Shown: positions 1 through 7,737 of the stretch, piece after piece | Layout of the letters: every line of letters begins with the position of its first letter | Numbering within the stretch: the stretch's first letter is position 1 | Source: Bacillota bacterium | GTDB lineage: Bacteria > Bacillota_A > Clostridia > Lutisporales > Lutisporaceae | Reading direction: 5' to 3' | Assembly: GCA_022706865.1 (NCBI GenBank) | Contig: JAKJBT010000009.1 | Location: 1-31,235 of the forward strand | DNA length: 31,235 nt | Translations under genes and position numbers: made by a program | Notes under the pieces: model-generated | Database searches by the model: none | What the model was told of the DNA's origin: nothing | The model's input: only the letters and a program-made list of their open reading frames with translations

Positions 1-115
1 CTTATCATCATATAGGAGAGGCTCGTTGTCAACCGGGATCCTTAAAAATTTTTCTCCTACTGAAAGTGACATTTTCATACGATAATTAAGTCACTTTTAG
101 GGTGACATTTTCACA
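1..115 (-). mobile_element. Probable end of an insertion sequence (mostly outside the window)
   Basis: The 12-mer GTGACATTTTCA occurs at 66-77 and again at 102-113, 36 bp apart, and an inverted copy of its AAAGTGAC part (GTCACTTT) sits at 90-97. Multiple short transposase-binding repeats just inside a TG...CA boundary are typical of IS21-type ends. Read on the minus strand the element would start TGTGAAAATGTCACCC at 115 and run off the left edge. Open frames touch the edge on both strands (plus 2-85, minus from 78), and a minus-strand TTG start follows an AAGGA-like site near 35-45. None is long enough to identify a transposase. The family assignment is inference. Confidence 0.35.
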
Positions 116-125
116 AAGTATTGAC

Positions 126-167
126 AATATATGTATCTGCAAATCAAATATATGTATCTGCCAATAT
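126..167. repeat. Two-copy 21-bp tandem repeat
   Basis: AATATATGTATCTGC is present at 126-140 and again, identical, at 147-161, giving a 21-bp period. It lies in AT-rich sequence between the IS-like end and the 3' end of spoIIIAH. Two helical turns of spacing could mean a protein-binding pair, but no function can be assigned. Nothing else is visible between 116 and 241, and no convincing terminator hairpin follows spoIIIAH. Confidence 0.5.
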
Positions 168-241
168 TATATTATACATTATTATAGTATTTATTCCATA
201 CCTTTTAGGATAGGCATAGTCTAAGATTCATAGGATGCGCC

Positions 242-835
242 TCAGTTCTTCTTCATTATTTTTATGTTTTTAGGATCCAGCTTCGTTTTTCTTACTACAA
301 TGTCCTGTATCTGTGCAATATTTGAAGAAGTAAGCTCCTTGGCTTCAACTATAACTGTTGCAGAATCATCGGTAAGAAATACCAATGCATCGTTAAAACC
401 TCTGGAAATTATGAGATTCTCAATTATCATTTCTTTATCGGTAAGGGATACGATTTTGACAATCTCCTGCTGCGCCATATTCTTGAAATTTTCTTCCGCC
501 TTGTCACTGTTTATTATATCCTGCCACATTTCTACTTCCTTGCTTCTGTTCTTATCCCTTTCTATCCTGTATTCCGAGAAAAAGGAAGCTGCTGTTGTTT
601 CTACAGCCTCACCGCCGCTGTCCTCTATGACTATCGGCCCCGCCGTCTCTTCTGTCCCCCCCGTTTCAACAGGCATCCTGTCACCCTGCATTTCATCTGT
701 TCCTACTACTCGCGCATCCAGGTCAAGCTTTGCATCAGTCAGCCTTTCGGAAGTAAAACTGTTGTATGCATACCCGACAACAAAAAGCAGTATTATCATT
801 GAACATATTATTATATTTTTTTTCTTCACTTGCAT
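242..835 (-). CDS. spoIIIAH: Stage III sporulation protein AH
   Basis: 197 residues. One N-terminal membrane helix (about residues 7-24) is followed by an acidic, low-complexity linker (about 35-85) and a soluble C-terminal domain. That domain is the YscJ/EscJ-like fold known to bind forespore SpoIIQ across the intermembrane space and form the feeding-tube channel between mother cell and forespore. Recognition rests on its place as last gene of a complete spoIIIA operon and on the C-terminal block (SDKAEENFKNMAQQ onwards, with the conserved LIISRGFNDALVFL segment). It starts at ATG with AGGGAGGT upstream, 30 bp after spoIIIAG. Mother-cell sigma-E expression is expected from the family. Confidence in identity is high. 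Confidence 0.93.
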   Translation of the reverse strand: MQVKKKNIIICSMIILLFVVGYAYNSFTSERLTDAKLDLDARVVGTDEMQGDRMPVETGGTEETAGPIVIEDSGGEAVETTAASFFSEYRIERDKNRSKEVEMWQDIINSDKAEENFKNMAQQEIVKIVSLTDKEMIIENLIISRGFNDALVFLTDDSATVIVEAKELTSSNIAQIQDIVVRKTKLDPKNIKIMKKN

Positions 836-865
836 GATTATACCTCCCTGAATTTATATTTAATA

Positions 866-1489
866 CTAATTCCTTTCATATACCGTTACTTTATAGGCAG
901 GAATATCCAATACCGTTTGCACCGCACGGGAAATTTTCAGCTTAACCTTTGAATCTTTGGCGCCTTCGGCTACTACAATCACACCCTTTACCTCCGGGTT
1001 TATCTCCTTTATTATCAAAGGCTTTGAATTGCCTCCCTGAGCGGCAGTAAATACGACTTTGTCATCCGTTGTTTTCTCATTTATTATCCGTGTTCCGCCG
1101 CTTGTATCCTTTTCATTGGTCACTTTTTCAGAGGTTGATTCATCCTTCGCAGGAATTATCTCTGCTCCGCACTCTAAAGTAATCATTACCGAAACCCTGC
1201 CTGCATCCTGAATTTTACTGAGTATTGAAGACAAATCCGTCTCCAATCTTCTGACATAGTCAGAAGCATTGTTGTCTGAAGTTCCTATATCTGCCTGCGT
1301 ACTTTCACCAAAAATTCCTTCCTCTGATGTCCTATTCGCCCTGATATCCCTGTAAAAGTCAGCAATTAGAATCAGGGCCAGCCCCAAGCAGAATACGATA
1401 ATCAGATTTGCAGTAGTCTTTTTTGAAAAGTTTAGCTTTTGAAAATTAGCTTTTCTTAATTTATCCATCAACCACTCATGTAATTTCAC
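866..1489 (-). CDS. spoIIIAG: Stage III sporulation protein AG
   Basis: 207 residues, start GTG at 1489 with GGGAGG 7-8 nt upstream. A single membrane helix (about residues 27-44, LIIVFCLGLALILIADF) is followed by a periplasm-facing region. SpoIIIAG is known to form a large ring in the SpoIIIA-SpoIIQ complex through a ring-building motif domain. The C-terminal half here (LETDLSSILSKIQDAGRVSV, then GVIVVAEGAKDSKVKLKI) matches that domain, interrupted by a charged Lys/Glu/Thr-rich loop (about 115-140), as is usual for the family. It lies between spoIIIAF and spoIIIAH. No frameshift or missing segment is visible. Confidence 0.93.
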   Translation of the reverse strand: MKLHEWLMDKLRKANFQKLNFSKKTTANLIIVFCLGLALILIADFYRDIRANRTSEEGIFGESTQADIGTSDNNASDYVRRLETDLSSILSKIQDAGRVSVMITLECGAEIIPAKDESTSEKVTNEKDTSGGTRIINEKTTDDKVVFTAAQGGNSKPLIIKEINPEVKGVIVVAEGAKDSKVKLKISRAVQTVLDIPAYKVTVYERN

Positions 1490-1513
1490 AGCATTTCCTC
1501 CCTTGCATTATTA

Positions 1514-2146
1514 CTACCTTACCTCAACCCCTATAATCGACTCACTGATTCCCAAAGCTTTGCTTATCCCATCCCTAATCTCACTTCTTATTCTGCTATT
1601 ATTCAAATTATATTCATCTTTGTCTTTATTAATTACATTTTTATTTACTTCCGCAGCTTCGTTACCCTCAATTCTTATCCTGTCAACCTCTATTACCTCC
1701 TTTGGCCTTTTGCTTATACTAACCTCTATCGATTTTATTTCACCGAAGTCCTTACTTCCAAAATCCTTCTCCAGCAGAAGATCTATCGATACTTCCTCGT
1801 AATCTGAGTCTGTAATGTTGTCAACAATTCTTCCCACCCGCTTTTTCAGGTTGTTTTCAAAGATTTCTACTGCCATCTGCTGCTGGAAATTGCTTATTTG
1901 CGTACTGTCTGCCGCAAAACCGCCTTGTTCAATATAGCTTGAAGTTTCAAGAAATTTAGTATTGAAGCTTTCTGCGTAATCCTTTATCAGTACAAAGGGC
2001 TTTATTACAACTACTATGATCATTAGTCCCACAATTACGTTTATATAGCGTTTCATGGAACTATTGGGGATTATAGTATCCAGGAACATTATAAAAATGA
2101 TTATCACCGCTATGTTTACGATCCAGTCCCTTAAAAAGTCAGCCAT
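1514..2146 (-). CDS. spoIIIAF: Stage III sporulation protein AF
   Basis: 210 residues. Two N-terminal membrane helices (about residues 8-25 and 34-52, the second containing VIVGLMIIVVVIKPF) precede a soluble domain predicted to share the ring-building fold of SpoIIIAG and SpoIIIAH. The family is a membrane component of the SpoIIIA secretion-like complex made in the mother cell. ATG start with TAGGTG upstream, 17 bp after the spoIIIAE stop. The C-terminal half is highly charged and Asn-rich (about 150-195), with a final block SKALGISESIIGVEV typical of the family end. Identity is supported by sequence and by operon position. Confidence 0.92.
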   Translation of the reverse strand: MADFLRDWIVNIAVIIIFIMFLDTIIPNSSMKRYINVIVGLMIIVVVIKPFVLIKDYAESFNTKFLETSSYIEQGGFAADSTQISNFQQQMAVEIFENNLKKRVGRIVDNITDSDYEEVSIDLLLEKDFGSKDFGEIKSIEVSISKRPKEVIEVDRIRIEGNEAAEVNKNVINKDKDEYNLNNSRIRSEIRDGISKALGISESIIGVEVR

Positions 2147-2163
2147 AAAATCACCTACCTATA

Positions 2164-3324
2164 CTACCTGACCATTACTGCCATATTCCCGACTCCCATG
2201 ATAACCGTAAGTGCCATGAAAAACATGACAGCTACTGCTAAAACACAAGTAAGAAGTATCAGTATTGCATTGCCCATATCATTCAGGCACTGCACTATCT
2301 GATTGTCAAGAATCGGCTGGATAAGTGCACTTGTTACCTTATATATCAATACAATGGAAAACATCTTTATAAGGGGAAAACTGCATATAAGAAGAAGGAT
2401 AATGAACCCTGCAATCCCTATTCCGTTCTTAAGTATCAGTGAGCAGCTGACAACCGCATCAAAGGCTTCGGAGAGGAAATTCCCAACTATGGGAATAAAG
2501 TTGTCCACAGCAAATTTAGCGGTCCTTATTGTCGCTCCGTCTATTGATGCTGATGCTATGCCCTGTACCGCCAATACTCCTGTGAAAGCGGTGAGCACCA
2601 GACCCAAAGCCCCTACCGCAATTTGTTTTAACAGCGATGCAAGCTTGGAAATATTTACGGAATCAGACAGATTGTTCAATATGCTTATAACTGCCGAAAA
2701 AAGTATTACAGGCATGACAAATACTTTTATAAATGTTGTTATAAGAGCGATGCATGTGAACATCAAAGGCTGGAACACAGCCGAAGAAGAAATCCCGCCG
2801 ACAGCAGCCAATAATGCAAGCAATGTAGGCAGCAGAGCCTGCATGAAACCTGTCATTTTATTGATGGTATCAACTCCTATCAGCATTGCATCATTAAAAC
2901 TCTTTACAGCCAGAATGATTATCAGTATGTAGCATATCCCATATGCCAGACGGCCGATGGAATCCTCCTCAAAAGCATTATGAAGGTTTTGAAGTATGGC
3001 ACAAAAAATAGCAAGTATCAGGAGCCTGCCCATAATACTGAAATTGCCGATTACTTCTTTGAAAAACAAGCCTGCAATACCTTTTCCCATATCTCTTACG
3101 TTATTTAGAGTATTGCCCGAAAAAAGGCCCAATACCATCTTCCTTACATCAATATCGGGCAGCATGCCTTCAGATTCCCTATTGATATCATCAACAAACT
3201 TCTCTATGTCGCTTATATCCAGATTATCCAGCTGGCTTTGCAGAATATCCTGTGTATCATCGCAGTTAACGGCACAAAAGGAAAGAAGAATTATTATTAT
3301 AATAAGTACTATGCCTTTTCTCAT
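2164..3324 (-). CDS. spoIIIAE: Stage III sporulation protein AE
   Basis: 386 residues, the large polytopic membrane protein of the SpoIIIA complex. An N-terminal signal sequence (residues 1-21) is followed by an extracytoplasmic segment with the family-typical DISDIEKFVDDI region. About seven hydrophobic helices then run from residue 90 to the C-terminus. The conserved core includes FIPIVGNFLSEAFDAV near residue 275. Start ATG at 3324 is preceded by AAGGGGGAT, 11 bp after spoIIIAD. Its length equals that of typical family members. It is thought to form the export-apparatus-like membrane core together with AB, AC and AD; that structural role is inference from the type III secretion analogy. 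Confidence 0.94.
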   Translation of the reverse strand: MRKGIVLIIIIILLSFCAVNCDDTQDILQSQLDNLDISDIEKFVDDINRESEGMLPDIDVRKMVLGLFSGNTLNNVRDMGKGIAGLFFKEVIGNFSIMGRLLILAIFCAILQNLHNAFEEDSIGRLAYGICYILIIILAVKSFNDAMLIGVDTINKMTGFMQALLPTLLALLAAVGGISSSAVFQPLMFTCIALITTFIKVFVMPVILFSAVISILNNLSDSVNISKLASLLKQIAVGALGLVLTAFTGVLAVQGIASASIDGATIRTAKFAVDNFIPIVGNFLSEAFDAVVSCSLILKNGIGIAGFIILLLICSFPLIKMFSIVLIYKVTSALIQPILDNQIVQCLNDMGNAILILLTCVLAVAVMFFMALTVIMGVGNMAVMVR

Positions 3325-3335
3325 GTGTATCCCCC

Positions 3336-3722
3336 TTAAGGTATGATTTTTATCATAATATCCATAAGTGCTGCAAGTATGGGTATCGCAATAACCATAA
3401 TAAGCACTTTCCCCGCAAACTCAATCTTTGCGGCAATGGCGCCCTCCCCGGCATCCCTGCATATCTGGGCGCCGAATTCCGTTATGTATGCTATTGCTAT
3501 AACCTTAAGTATTGTTGAGAAGTATAATATATCAATATTGGCTTTAGCTGCAAAATGCTTCAGTACCATCATGACGGAGTTAAGCTTGGTTATTACAAAT
3601 ACAAATATCACGAGTCCGGTGACAATGCTTATTGCAACTGCCATTTCAGGCTTCTCTTCCTTCAGGACTACTGCAAGCAATGCCGCTATTATACCTATCA
3701 TAACGATTTTCATGATATCCAT
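3336..3722 (-). CDS. spoIIIAD: Stage III sporulation protein AD
   Basis: 128 residues from the ATG at 3722, chosen over an in-frame GTG nine bases upstream because TAGGGTG lies 6 nt before the ATG. The protein is almost entirely hydrophobic, with about four membrane helices. The middle contains the family-typical AYITEFGAQICRDAGEGAIAA stretch (about residues 75-95). It is a small inner component of the SpoIIIA complex in the mother-cell-derived membrane, related to SpoIIIAC. It follows spoIIIAC after 10 bp and is followed by spoIIIAE after 11 bp. No anomalies. Confidence 0.93.
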   Translation of the reverse strand: MDIMKIVMIGIIAALLAVVLKEEKPEMAVAISIVTGLVIFVFVITKLNSVMMVLKHFAAKANIDILYFSTILKVIAIAYITEFGAQICRDAGEGAIAAKIEFAGKVLIMVIAIPILAALMDIMIKIIP

Positions 3723-3732
3723 AAAAATCACC

Positions 3733-3927
3733 CTACAAATGGAACATTGTTCTTACGCTGTTAAAAAGATTGCTTATCAAGCTTATTACCATCATAAGCA
3801 CTACAACAACTCCCGCTAAAGTAGTCATCATAGCCATTTCTTCCCTTCCCGACTGATTAAGAACCCTGTTCAGAACCGCTGTAACTATACCTATAGCCGC
3901 TATTTTGAATATCAAATCAACATCCAT
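3733..3927 (-). CDS. spoIIIAC: Stage III sporulation protein AC
   Basis: 64 residues, the smallest spoIIIA gene. The start is the ATG at 3927 (MDVDLIFKIAAIGI), preceded by AAAGGGG; a longer in-frame opening upstream runs through spoIIIAB and is not used. Two membrane helices (about residues 4-20 and 33-55) flank a short loop, LNQSGREEMAMM, which is the family signature. It is a structural paralogue of SpoIIIAD and part of the membrane complex needed for forespore gene expression after engulfment. It sits 23 bp after spoIIIAB and 10 bp before spoIIIAD. Confidence 0.92.
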   Translation of the reverse strand: MDVDLIFKIAAIGIVTAVLNRVLNQSGREEMAMMTTLAGVVVVLMMVISLISNLFNSVRTMFHL

Positions 3928-3950
3928 ACTATCGCCCCTTTCATCGGTAT

Positions 3951-4469
3951 TTACGCCAATACTACAAATACTGCAATTCCCAATAAGAAACCGAGACTTC
4001 TGTACATTTTTGCACTTCTCTTTATTTCCTCCATTGCCGCATCCTCTTGATGACTGAGCTGAATGTAAAAGAGCTGGAAATGCTTTTTCTGGTCTTCCCT
4101 GTCGGAGCATCCCAATATGCTTCCGAAGCTCTTTATGAGATCTATGTCCGTCCTTTTTAATGAAGACTGTGTAAGAATCGATTCAGCCGAATCATTCCAA
4201 GCTTCTCTTACAGTGTAAAAGCTTCTGTCTGAAAGACATCTGGAGATACTGCAAAAAAAGCTGCCGATTGGGCCCTCCGCCTTTTTTGATACACTAAAAA
4301 GTGCGGCAGGCAAGGGTGTAGCTCCATATGTCACTTCTGTTTCCAGCATCTGCATCAATCTCCTGAGATTTGCAAGCTCTCTGTACCGCAATGACAATTT
4401 ATATGAATAAACCATCCCTAATAATCCGCTTGCGGAAATCACCAACAGGCCTCCGACAATCTTAAGCAT
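3951..4469 (-). CDS. spoIIIAB: Stage III sporulation protein AB
   Basis: 172 residues from ATG at 4469; a TTG immediately before it is also in frame but less likely, and GAGGGG lies about 9 nt upstream of the ATG. A membrane helix at the N-terminus (residues 2-20) and another at the extreme C-terminus (LLGIAVFVVLA) flank a helical cytoplasmic domain. This resembles the type II secretion GspF fold. The family-typical segments RYRELANLRRLMQMLETEV (about 28-46) and FGSILGCSDREDQKKHF (about 115-131) are present. It follows spoIIIAA closely (17 bp) and is presumed to partner that ATPase. Confidence 0.92.
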   Translation of the reverse strand: MLKIVGGLLVISASGLLGMVYSYKLSLRYRELANLRRLMQMLETEVTYGATPLPAALFSVSKKAEGPIGSFFCSISRCLSDRSFYTVREAWNDSAESILTQSSLKRTDIDLIKSFGSILGCSDREDQKKHFQLFYIQLSHQEDAAMEEIKRSAKMYRSLGFLLGIAVFVVLA

Positions 4470-4486
4470 CAAACCTATCCCCTCAT

Positions 4487-5470
4487 TTACAAATGCTCTT
4501 TGCTTCTCTCATACAAAGCATTGAATTCTCCGTCCAAGACAGTTTCAAGGGTGCCGACACCCTTCTTCCTGCTCAGGACAACATACCTTTCAAAAACTCC
4601 TTTTTGAATACGTTTAAGATCCTGCTTATTTAAGAAATCAGTTATATTACTGCCATGTATTGTAGTTATGACTTTCACTCCCGCATTGACTGCTGCGGTT
4701 ATGGCATCTGCATCTTCCGACCTTCCGATTTCATCAGTAGCCACTATCTCAGGAGACATTGATCTTATGACCATAATAATTCCCACTGCCTTCGGACACC
4801 CATCCAGTACATCTGTTCTTATCCCTACGTCATTTCTGGGTATGCCCATACTGCATGCAGCTATTTCAGAACGTTCGTCCACCAAAGAAATCTTCATACC
4901 CTTAAAGGGTATGTCTTTGCTTCCGCTGCTGAGCCTTCTGACTAAGTCTCTCAGCAATGTGGTCTTGCCGCATTGAGGCGGTGAAATAATAAGAGTGTTG
5001 TATATGCTGTCGGGAGGCTGTAACAAATAGCCTGATACTTTGTCTGAAGCGCCTAATACCTGTTTTGCCACTCTGAAATTCATATAGCTTATGTCCTTCA
5101 GGGTCTTTACCTTGCCTCCGTCAACTACTGTCCGGCCGCATACCCCCACCCTGTGGCCGCCGCTTACTGTTATAAAACCGTTTCTCAGTTCTTCCTCCAC
5201 CGAGTACAATGAATAATTGCATGTCAACTGAAGCGCACGCTTCAGGTCATCCTCGCTTACAAAATATGCTTCTTCGGCCGCAGATACGGCATATCCATTC
5301 GCAGCAATGAAAAGCTCCGCATTGCTCCCCGATACGCATAATGGTTTTGCCAGTCTCAATCGGATTTCTTCCGCATCCATAAGTATTTTTTCCGGGAGCT
5401 TAGCTATCATCGCCCCTATATGCTTCGGCAAGTATTCCAGTACCTCAAGTATTTTGATATCATCCTTCAT
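4487..5470 (-). CDS. spoIIIAA: Stage III sporulation protein AA, secretion-type ATPase
   Basis: 327 residues from the ATG at 5470 (MKDDIKILEVLEYLP), with AAAGGA upstream. The frame stays open further upstream but would enter the terminator of the preceding gene, so the internal start is preferred. This is the AAA+/GspE-like ATPase of the SpoIIIA complex. The P-loop PPQCGKTT is at about residues 164-171 and a Walker-B-like TDEIGRSED at about 245-253, with R and H residues of a VITTIHGSN sensor-like motif following. The N-terminal domain holds EEIRLRLAKPL and the SGGHRVGVCGR block seen in the family. It is cytoplasmic in the mother cell and is first in the operon. Confidence 0.94.
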   Translation of the reverse strand: MKDDIKILEVLEYLPKHIGAMIAKLPEKILMDAEEIRLRLAKPLCVSGSNAELFIAANGYAVSAAEEAYFVSEDDLKRALQLTCNYSLYSVEEELRNGFITVSGGHRVGVCGRTVVDGGKVKTLKDISYMNFRVAKQVLGASDKVSGYLLQPPDSIYNTLIISPPQCGKTTLLRDLVRRLSSGSKDIPFKGMKISLVDERSEIAACSMGIPRNDVGIRTDVLDGCPKAVGIIMVIRSMSPEIVATDEIGRSEDADAITAAVNAGVKVITTIHGSNITDFLNKQDLKRIQKGVFERYVVLSRKKGVGTLETVLDGEFNALYERSKEHL

Positions 5471-5508
5471 AAAATATCTGTCCTTTGTACATATCTTAAT
5501 TTGTACTA

Positions 5509-5537
5509 TAAATATGACAACTGATTTGAAATAATTA
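5509..5537 (-). promoter_or_regulatory. Possible sigma-E promoter of the spoIIIA operon
   Basis: On the minus strand TAATTAT (5531-5537) and CATATTTA (5509-5516) are separated by 14 bp. Compared with the sigma-E consensus KMATATT-N14/15-CATACAHT this keeps five of seven and five of eight positions. Transcription would begin about 30 nt before the spoIIIAA start, between the efp/CD1247 terminator and the gene. spoIIIA is a known sigma-E operon, but this match is weak and AT-rich sequence gives chance hits. Confidence 0.3.
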
Positions 5538-5550
5538 CTATAGGATAAAT

Positions 5551-5588
5551 AAAAATAACCCGATTGAATACTTGGATTCAATCGGGTT
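5551..5588 (-). terminator. Rho-independent terminator after the CD1247-type gene
   Basis: A perfect 13-bp stem (5557-5569 with 5576-5588) has a 6-nt loop. On the minus strand it is followed by TTTTTATTTA. It begins 23 bp downstream of the stop at 5611 and separates the efp/CD1247 group from spoIIIA. Confidence 0.9.
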
Positions 5589-5610
5589 ATAATTCAGTTT
5601 CTTTTGTTGT

Positions 5611-6033
5611 CTATTCGTGATCATGTTCGCAGCCGCAGCCGCATTCATATTCAAATTCGATCGGCTCATGACAGTTAGGGCATATGACCTGCTCACCGCT
5701 TTCTACAAGGTCTTCGTCAAGATAAACAAATTCCTTGCAATGAGGACACTCAACCTCAACATAGTCATAGTCCTCTTCGTCATCGAGCTCTTCATCCTCG
5801 TCCTCTTCGTCATAGCACAAGTCATCCTCTAATGCTGAAAGATCTTCATCTATTGCTTCAACATATTCATCCAACTCATTCTGTGATTCATTCAGTTCAT
5901 TTACGGCATCTGCAAAATCACTTAATACATCTATAATTTTAGTGATTAATTTGCCCTGATCCGTTGATTCATCAATCTTCATCCCTTCTGCCAAGCCTTT
6001 AAGATAGGCTACTCTTTCGTATAGATATTCCAT
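5611..6033 (-). CDS. CD1247-type acidic zinc-ribbon protein
   Basis: 140 residues of unknown function, matching the CD1247 N-terminal-domain family that is common next to spoIIIA in Clostridia. The N-terminal part (1-70) is helical and begins MEYLYERVAYLKGLAEGM. Residues 72-95 are a nearly continuous Asp/Glu/Tyr run. A zinc ribbon follows with CPHC at 96-99 and CPNC at 118-121. The C-terminus is an unusual CGCGCEHDHE tail that could bind additional metal. ATG start with AAGGAGGAG. It follows efp by 69 bp and ends in a strong terminator. A DNA- or RNA-associated role is guesswork; only the ribbon and acidic region are evident. Confidence 0.85.
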   Translation of the reverse strand: MEYLYERVAYLKGLAEGMKIDESTDQGKLITKIIDVLSDFADAVNELNESQNELDEYVEAIDEDLSALEDDLCYDEEDEDEELDDEEDYDYVEVECPHCKEFVYLDEDLVESGEQVICPNCHEPIEFEYECGCGCEHDHE

Positions 6034-6102
6034 ATGTACTCCTCCTTAATTTTTATATGCTCTCAGTATTCTTTCCAGTATCGACTACTATATGCATTAG
6101 GA

Positions 6103-6660
6103 TTATACTCTTTCCATGTATTCCCCTGTTCTGGTATCTATTCTGATTCTGTCACCAATATTGATAAACAAAGGAACGTAGACAGTTGCACCCGTTTCAA
6201 TGACAGCCGGCTTTGTTGCTCCGGTAGCGGTATCCCCCTTGAAACCAGGCTCAGTTTGAGTTACTTCCATTTCTACAAAGTTCTCCGGCTCTACTGAAAA
6301 AGCCTCACCTTTATAGAATTTTATATTAGCTGTATCATTAGGCTTCAGATACATAATCGCATCCTCTACCTGATCATGGTTAAGAGGTATCTGCTCATAG
6401 GTTTCATTATCCATAAAATAATACAGTCCGCCGTCTTCATACAAATACTGCATGCTTTTTCTTTCAATATGCGCCTTTGGATACTTATCCGTAGGATTAA
6501 ATGTCCTTTCAGTTACTCCTCCGGTAATGATATTTTTTATCTTTGTTCTTACAAAAGCAGCGCCCTTTCCAGGCTTGACATGTTGAAAGTCAACAATTGT
6601 ATATATTTGTCCATCCATTTCAAAAGTAATACCTTTTCTAAATTCACCTGCTGATATCAT
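6103..6660 (-). CDS. efp: Translation elongation factor P
   Basis: 185 residues, the standard EF-P length with the three beta-barrel domains. The N-terminal KOW-like domain contains [14 protein letters not shown], in which Lys32 is the position modified in many bacteria (5-aminopentanol in Bacillus). The C-terminal signature [20 protein letters not shown] is intact. EF-P enters the ribosomal E site and relieves stalling at consecutive prolines. ATG start with GGAGGG 9-10 nt upstream. No efp-modifying enzyme is visible in the window. It stands 93 bp after the TIM-barrel gene, and no convincing promoter was found in that gap. Confidence 0.97.
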   Translation of the reverse strand: MISAGEFRKGITFEMDGQIYTIVDFQHVKPGKGAAFVRTKIKNIITGGVTERTFNPTDKYPKAHIERKSMQYLYEDGGLYYFMDNETYEQIPLNHDQVEDAIMYLKPNDTANIKFYKGEAFSVEPENFVEMEVTQTEPGFKGDTATGATKPAVIETGATVYVPLFINIGDRIRIDTRTGEYMERV

Positions 6661-6753
6661 AAATCATATCCCTCCGTGTATGTATATTTTATTAATATTT
6701 AACTCTTTCAAAACTTGTAACTGAAGACTCATATTGCTGCGAATAATATAATA

Positions 6754-7635
6754 TTAACATAATTTTTCCAATGCGTACAGGTTTTCCTTTGATAATCTGC
6801 CGTAAATTTTTTTTATCTTCAAAGCATCCTCTGCCATAGTACCCCTTGATTCGCTGATAATTGTCCCGGAAATTCCAAATCTGATAAGGCATTCTGCAAG
6901 CGGTTCGAATTCAGGGCCATACTCAACATCGTCATAGGACCAGTGCTTTTTCTCTCCGCCCTTTTCCGTATACTCTACCCTGCTGTAATGCATGTGCATC
7001 AAACTGCCTCTTTTTTCCCCAAGAACAGTGAAAATCCTGTCAAATACCTTTTTGTAATCCTCCTTTTTCTTGAGTGAGCCCGAACCAAGTGCATGCAGAT
7101 GTGCAAAATCAACGGTCGGTATTAGGGATTCATCCAGCAGGCAAAGCTCCAGTATCTCATCCAATGTCCCCATTTGATTCTTCTTCCCCAAGGTCTCAGG
7201 GCAAAGGGAAACCTTGATTCCCTTATTATTTATTATTTCCAATACTCTGAATAAATTACTCCGGATGTTATTAAAGGCTTTATCCCTTGTCAGCTTCCCC
7301 AGAGAGCCGGGGTGGAGAACGACACGCATAGCTCCCATCAACTCTGCTGTTACTGAGGTGTCAATAATATAATCGAAGGATTTTTTTACAGCTTCGGGCT
7401 CCTCTGATGCAAGATTTATATAGTACGGAGCATGTACGCTCAAAGTGATTCCGTTTTCTCTTGCTGCGGCTCCCAGCTGTCCCGCCATATCCGGCTTTAT
7501 TCTCACACCTCTTGCACAGGAATACTCATAAGCGTCCAATCCCATATTTCTAAGCCAGGCAGGCATGTCAAGAGAGCTCTTATAGCCTTGTTCATAAAAA
7601 GAATCTGAATTACCCGATGGTCCGAAATGTATCAT
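6754..7635 (-). CDS. Endonuclease IV-like TIM-barrel protein
   Basis: 293 residues of the xylose-isomerase-like TIM-barrel (AP endonuclease 2) superfamily. Metal-ligand motifs appear in the order of endonuclease IV: SVHAPYYINL, VVLHPGS, CPETLGKKNQMGT, PTVDFAHLHA, LMHMHYS and a final SESRG. These supply His, Glu and Asp ligands for a trinuclear zinc-type site. The likely activity is cleavage of abasic sites in DNA, but the sequence is divergent from classical Nfo and a sugar-isomerase-like role is possible. ATG start with AAGGAGCG. It follows comFB after about 100 bp that hold a short cysteine-rich open frame. Confidence 0.82.
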   Translation of the reverse strand: MIHFGPSGNSDSFYEQGYKSSLDMPAWLRNMGLDAYEYSCARGVRIKPDMAGQLGAAARENGITLSVHAPYYINLASEEPEAVKKSFDYIIDTSVTAELMGAMRVVLHPGSLGKLTRDKAFNNIRSNLFRVLEIINNKGIKVSLCPETLGKKNQMGTLDEILELCLLDESLIPTVDFAHLHALGSGSLKKKEDYKKVFDRIFTVLGEKRGSLMHMHYSRVEYTEKGGEKKHWSYDDVEYGPEFEPLAECLIRFGISGTIISESRGTMAEDALKIKKIYGRLSKENLYALEKLC

Positions 7636-7737
7636 TTTGCGCTCCTTAAGCAGTTTATTTCAATTCCCTTTCTGCCATATATAATAGTATATCCAATTTT
7701 CTCACACATTCTCACGGCTTCAATACAGCACCTGCAC

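Noticed and set aside
2303..2932. Plus-strand 209-codon open frame
   Set aside because: It lies entirely inside spoIIIAE on the opposite strand, has no ribosome binding site and encodes no recognisable product.
5488..5517. Alternative sigma-E match TCATATT with GATATGTA before spoIIIAA
   Set aside because: The -35 is perfect but the start point would fall on the ribosome binding site, leaving no leader.
5471..5581. 37-codon N-terminal extension of spoIIIAA
   Set aside because: It runs through the terminator hairpin of the preceding gene and has no family similarity; the ATG at 5470 fits better.
6692..6892. Minus-strand 66-codon frame near the end of the TIM-barrel gene
   Set aside because: It overlaps the C-terminal coding region in a different frame and has no family resemblance.
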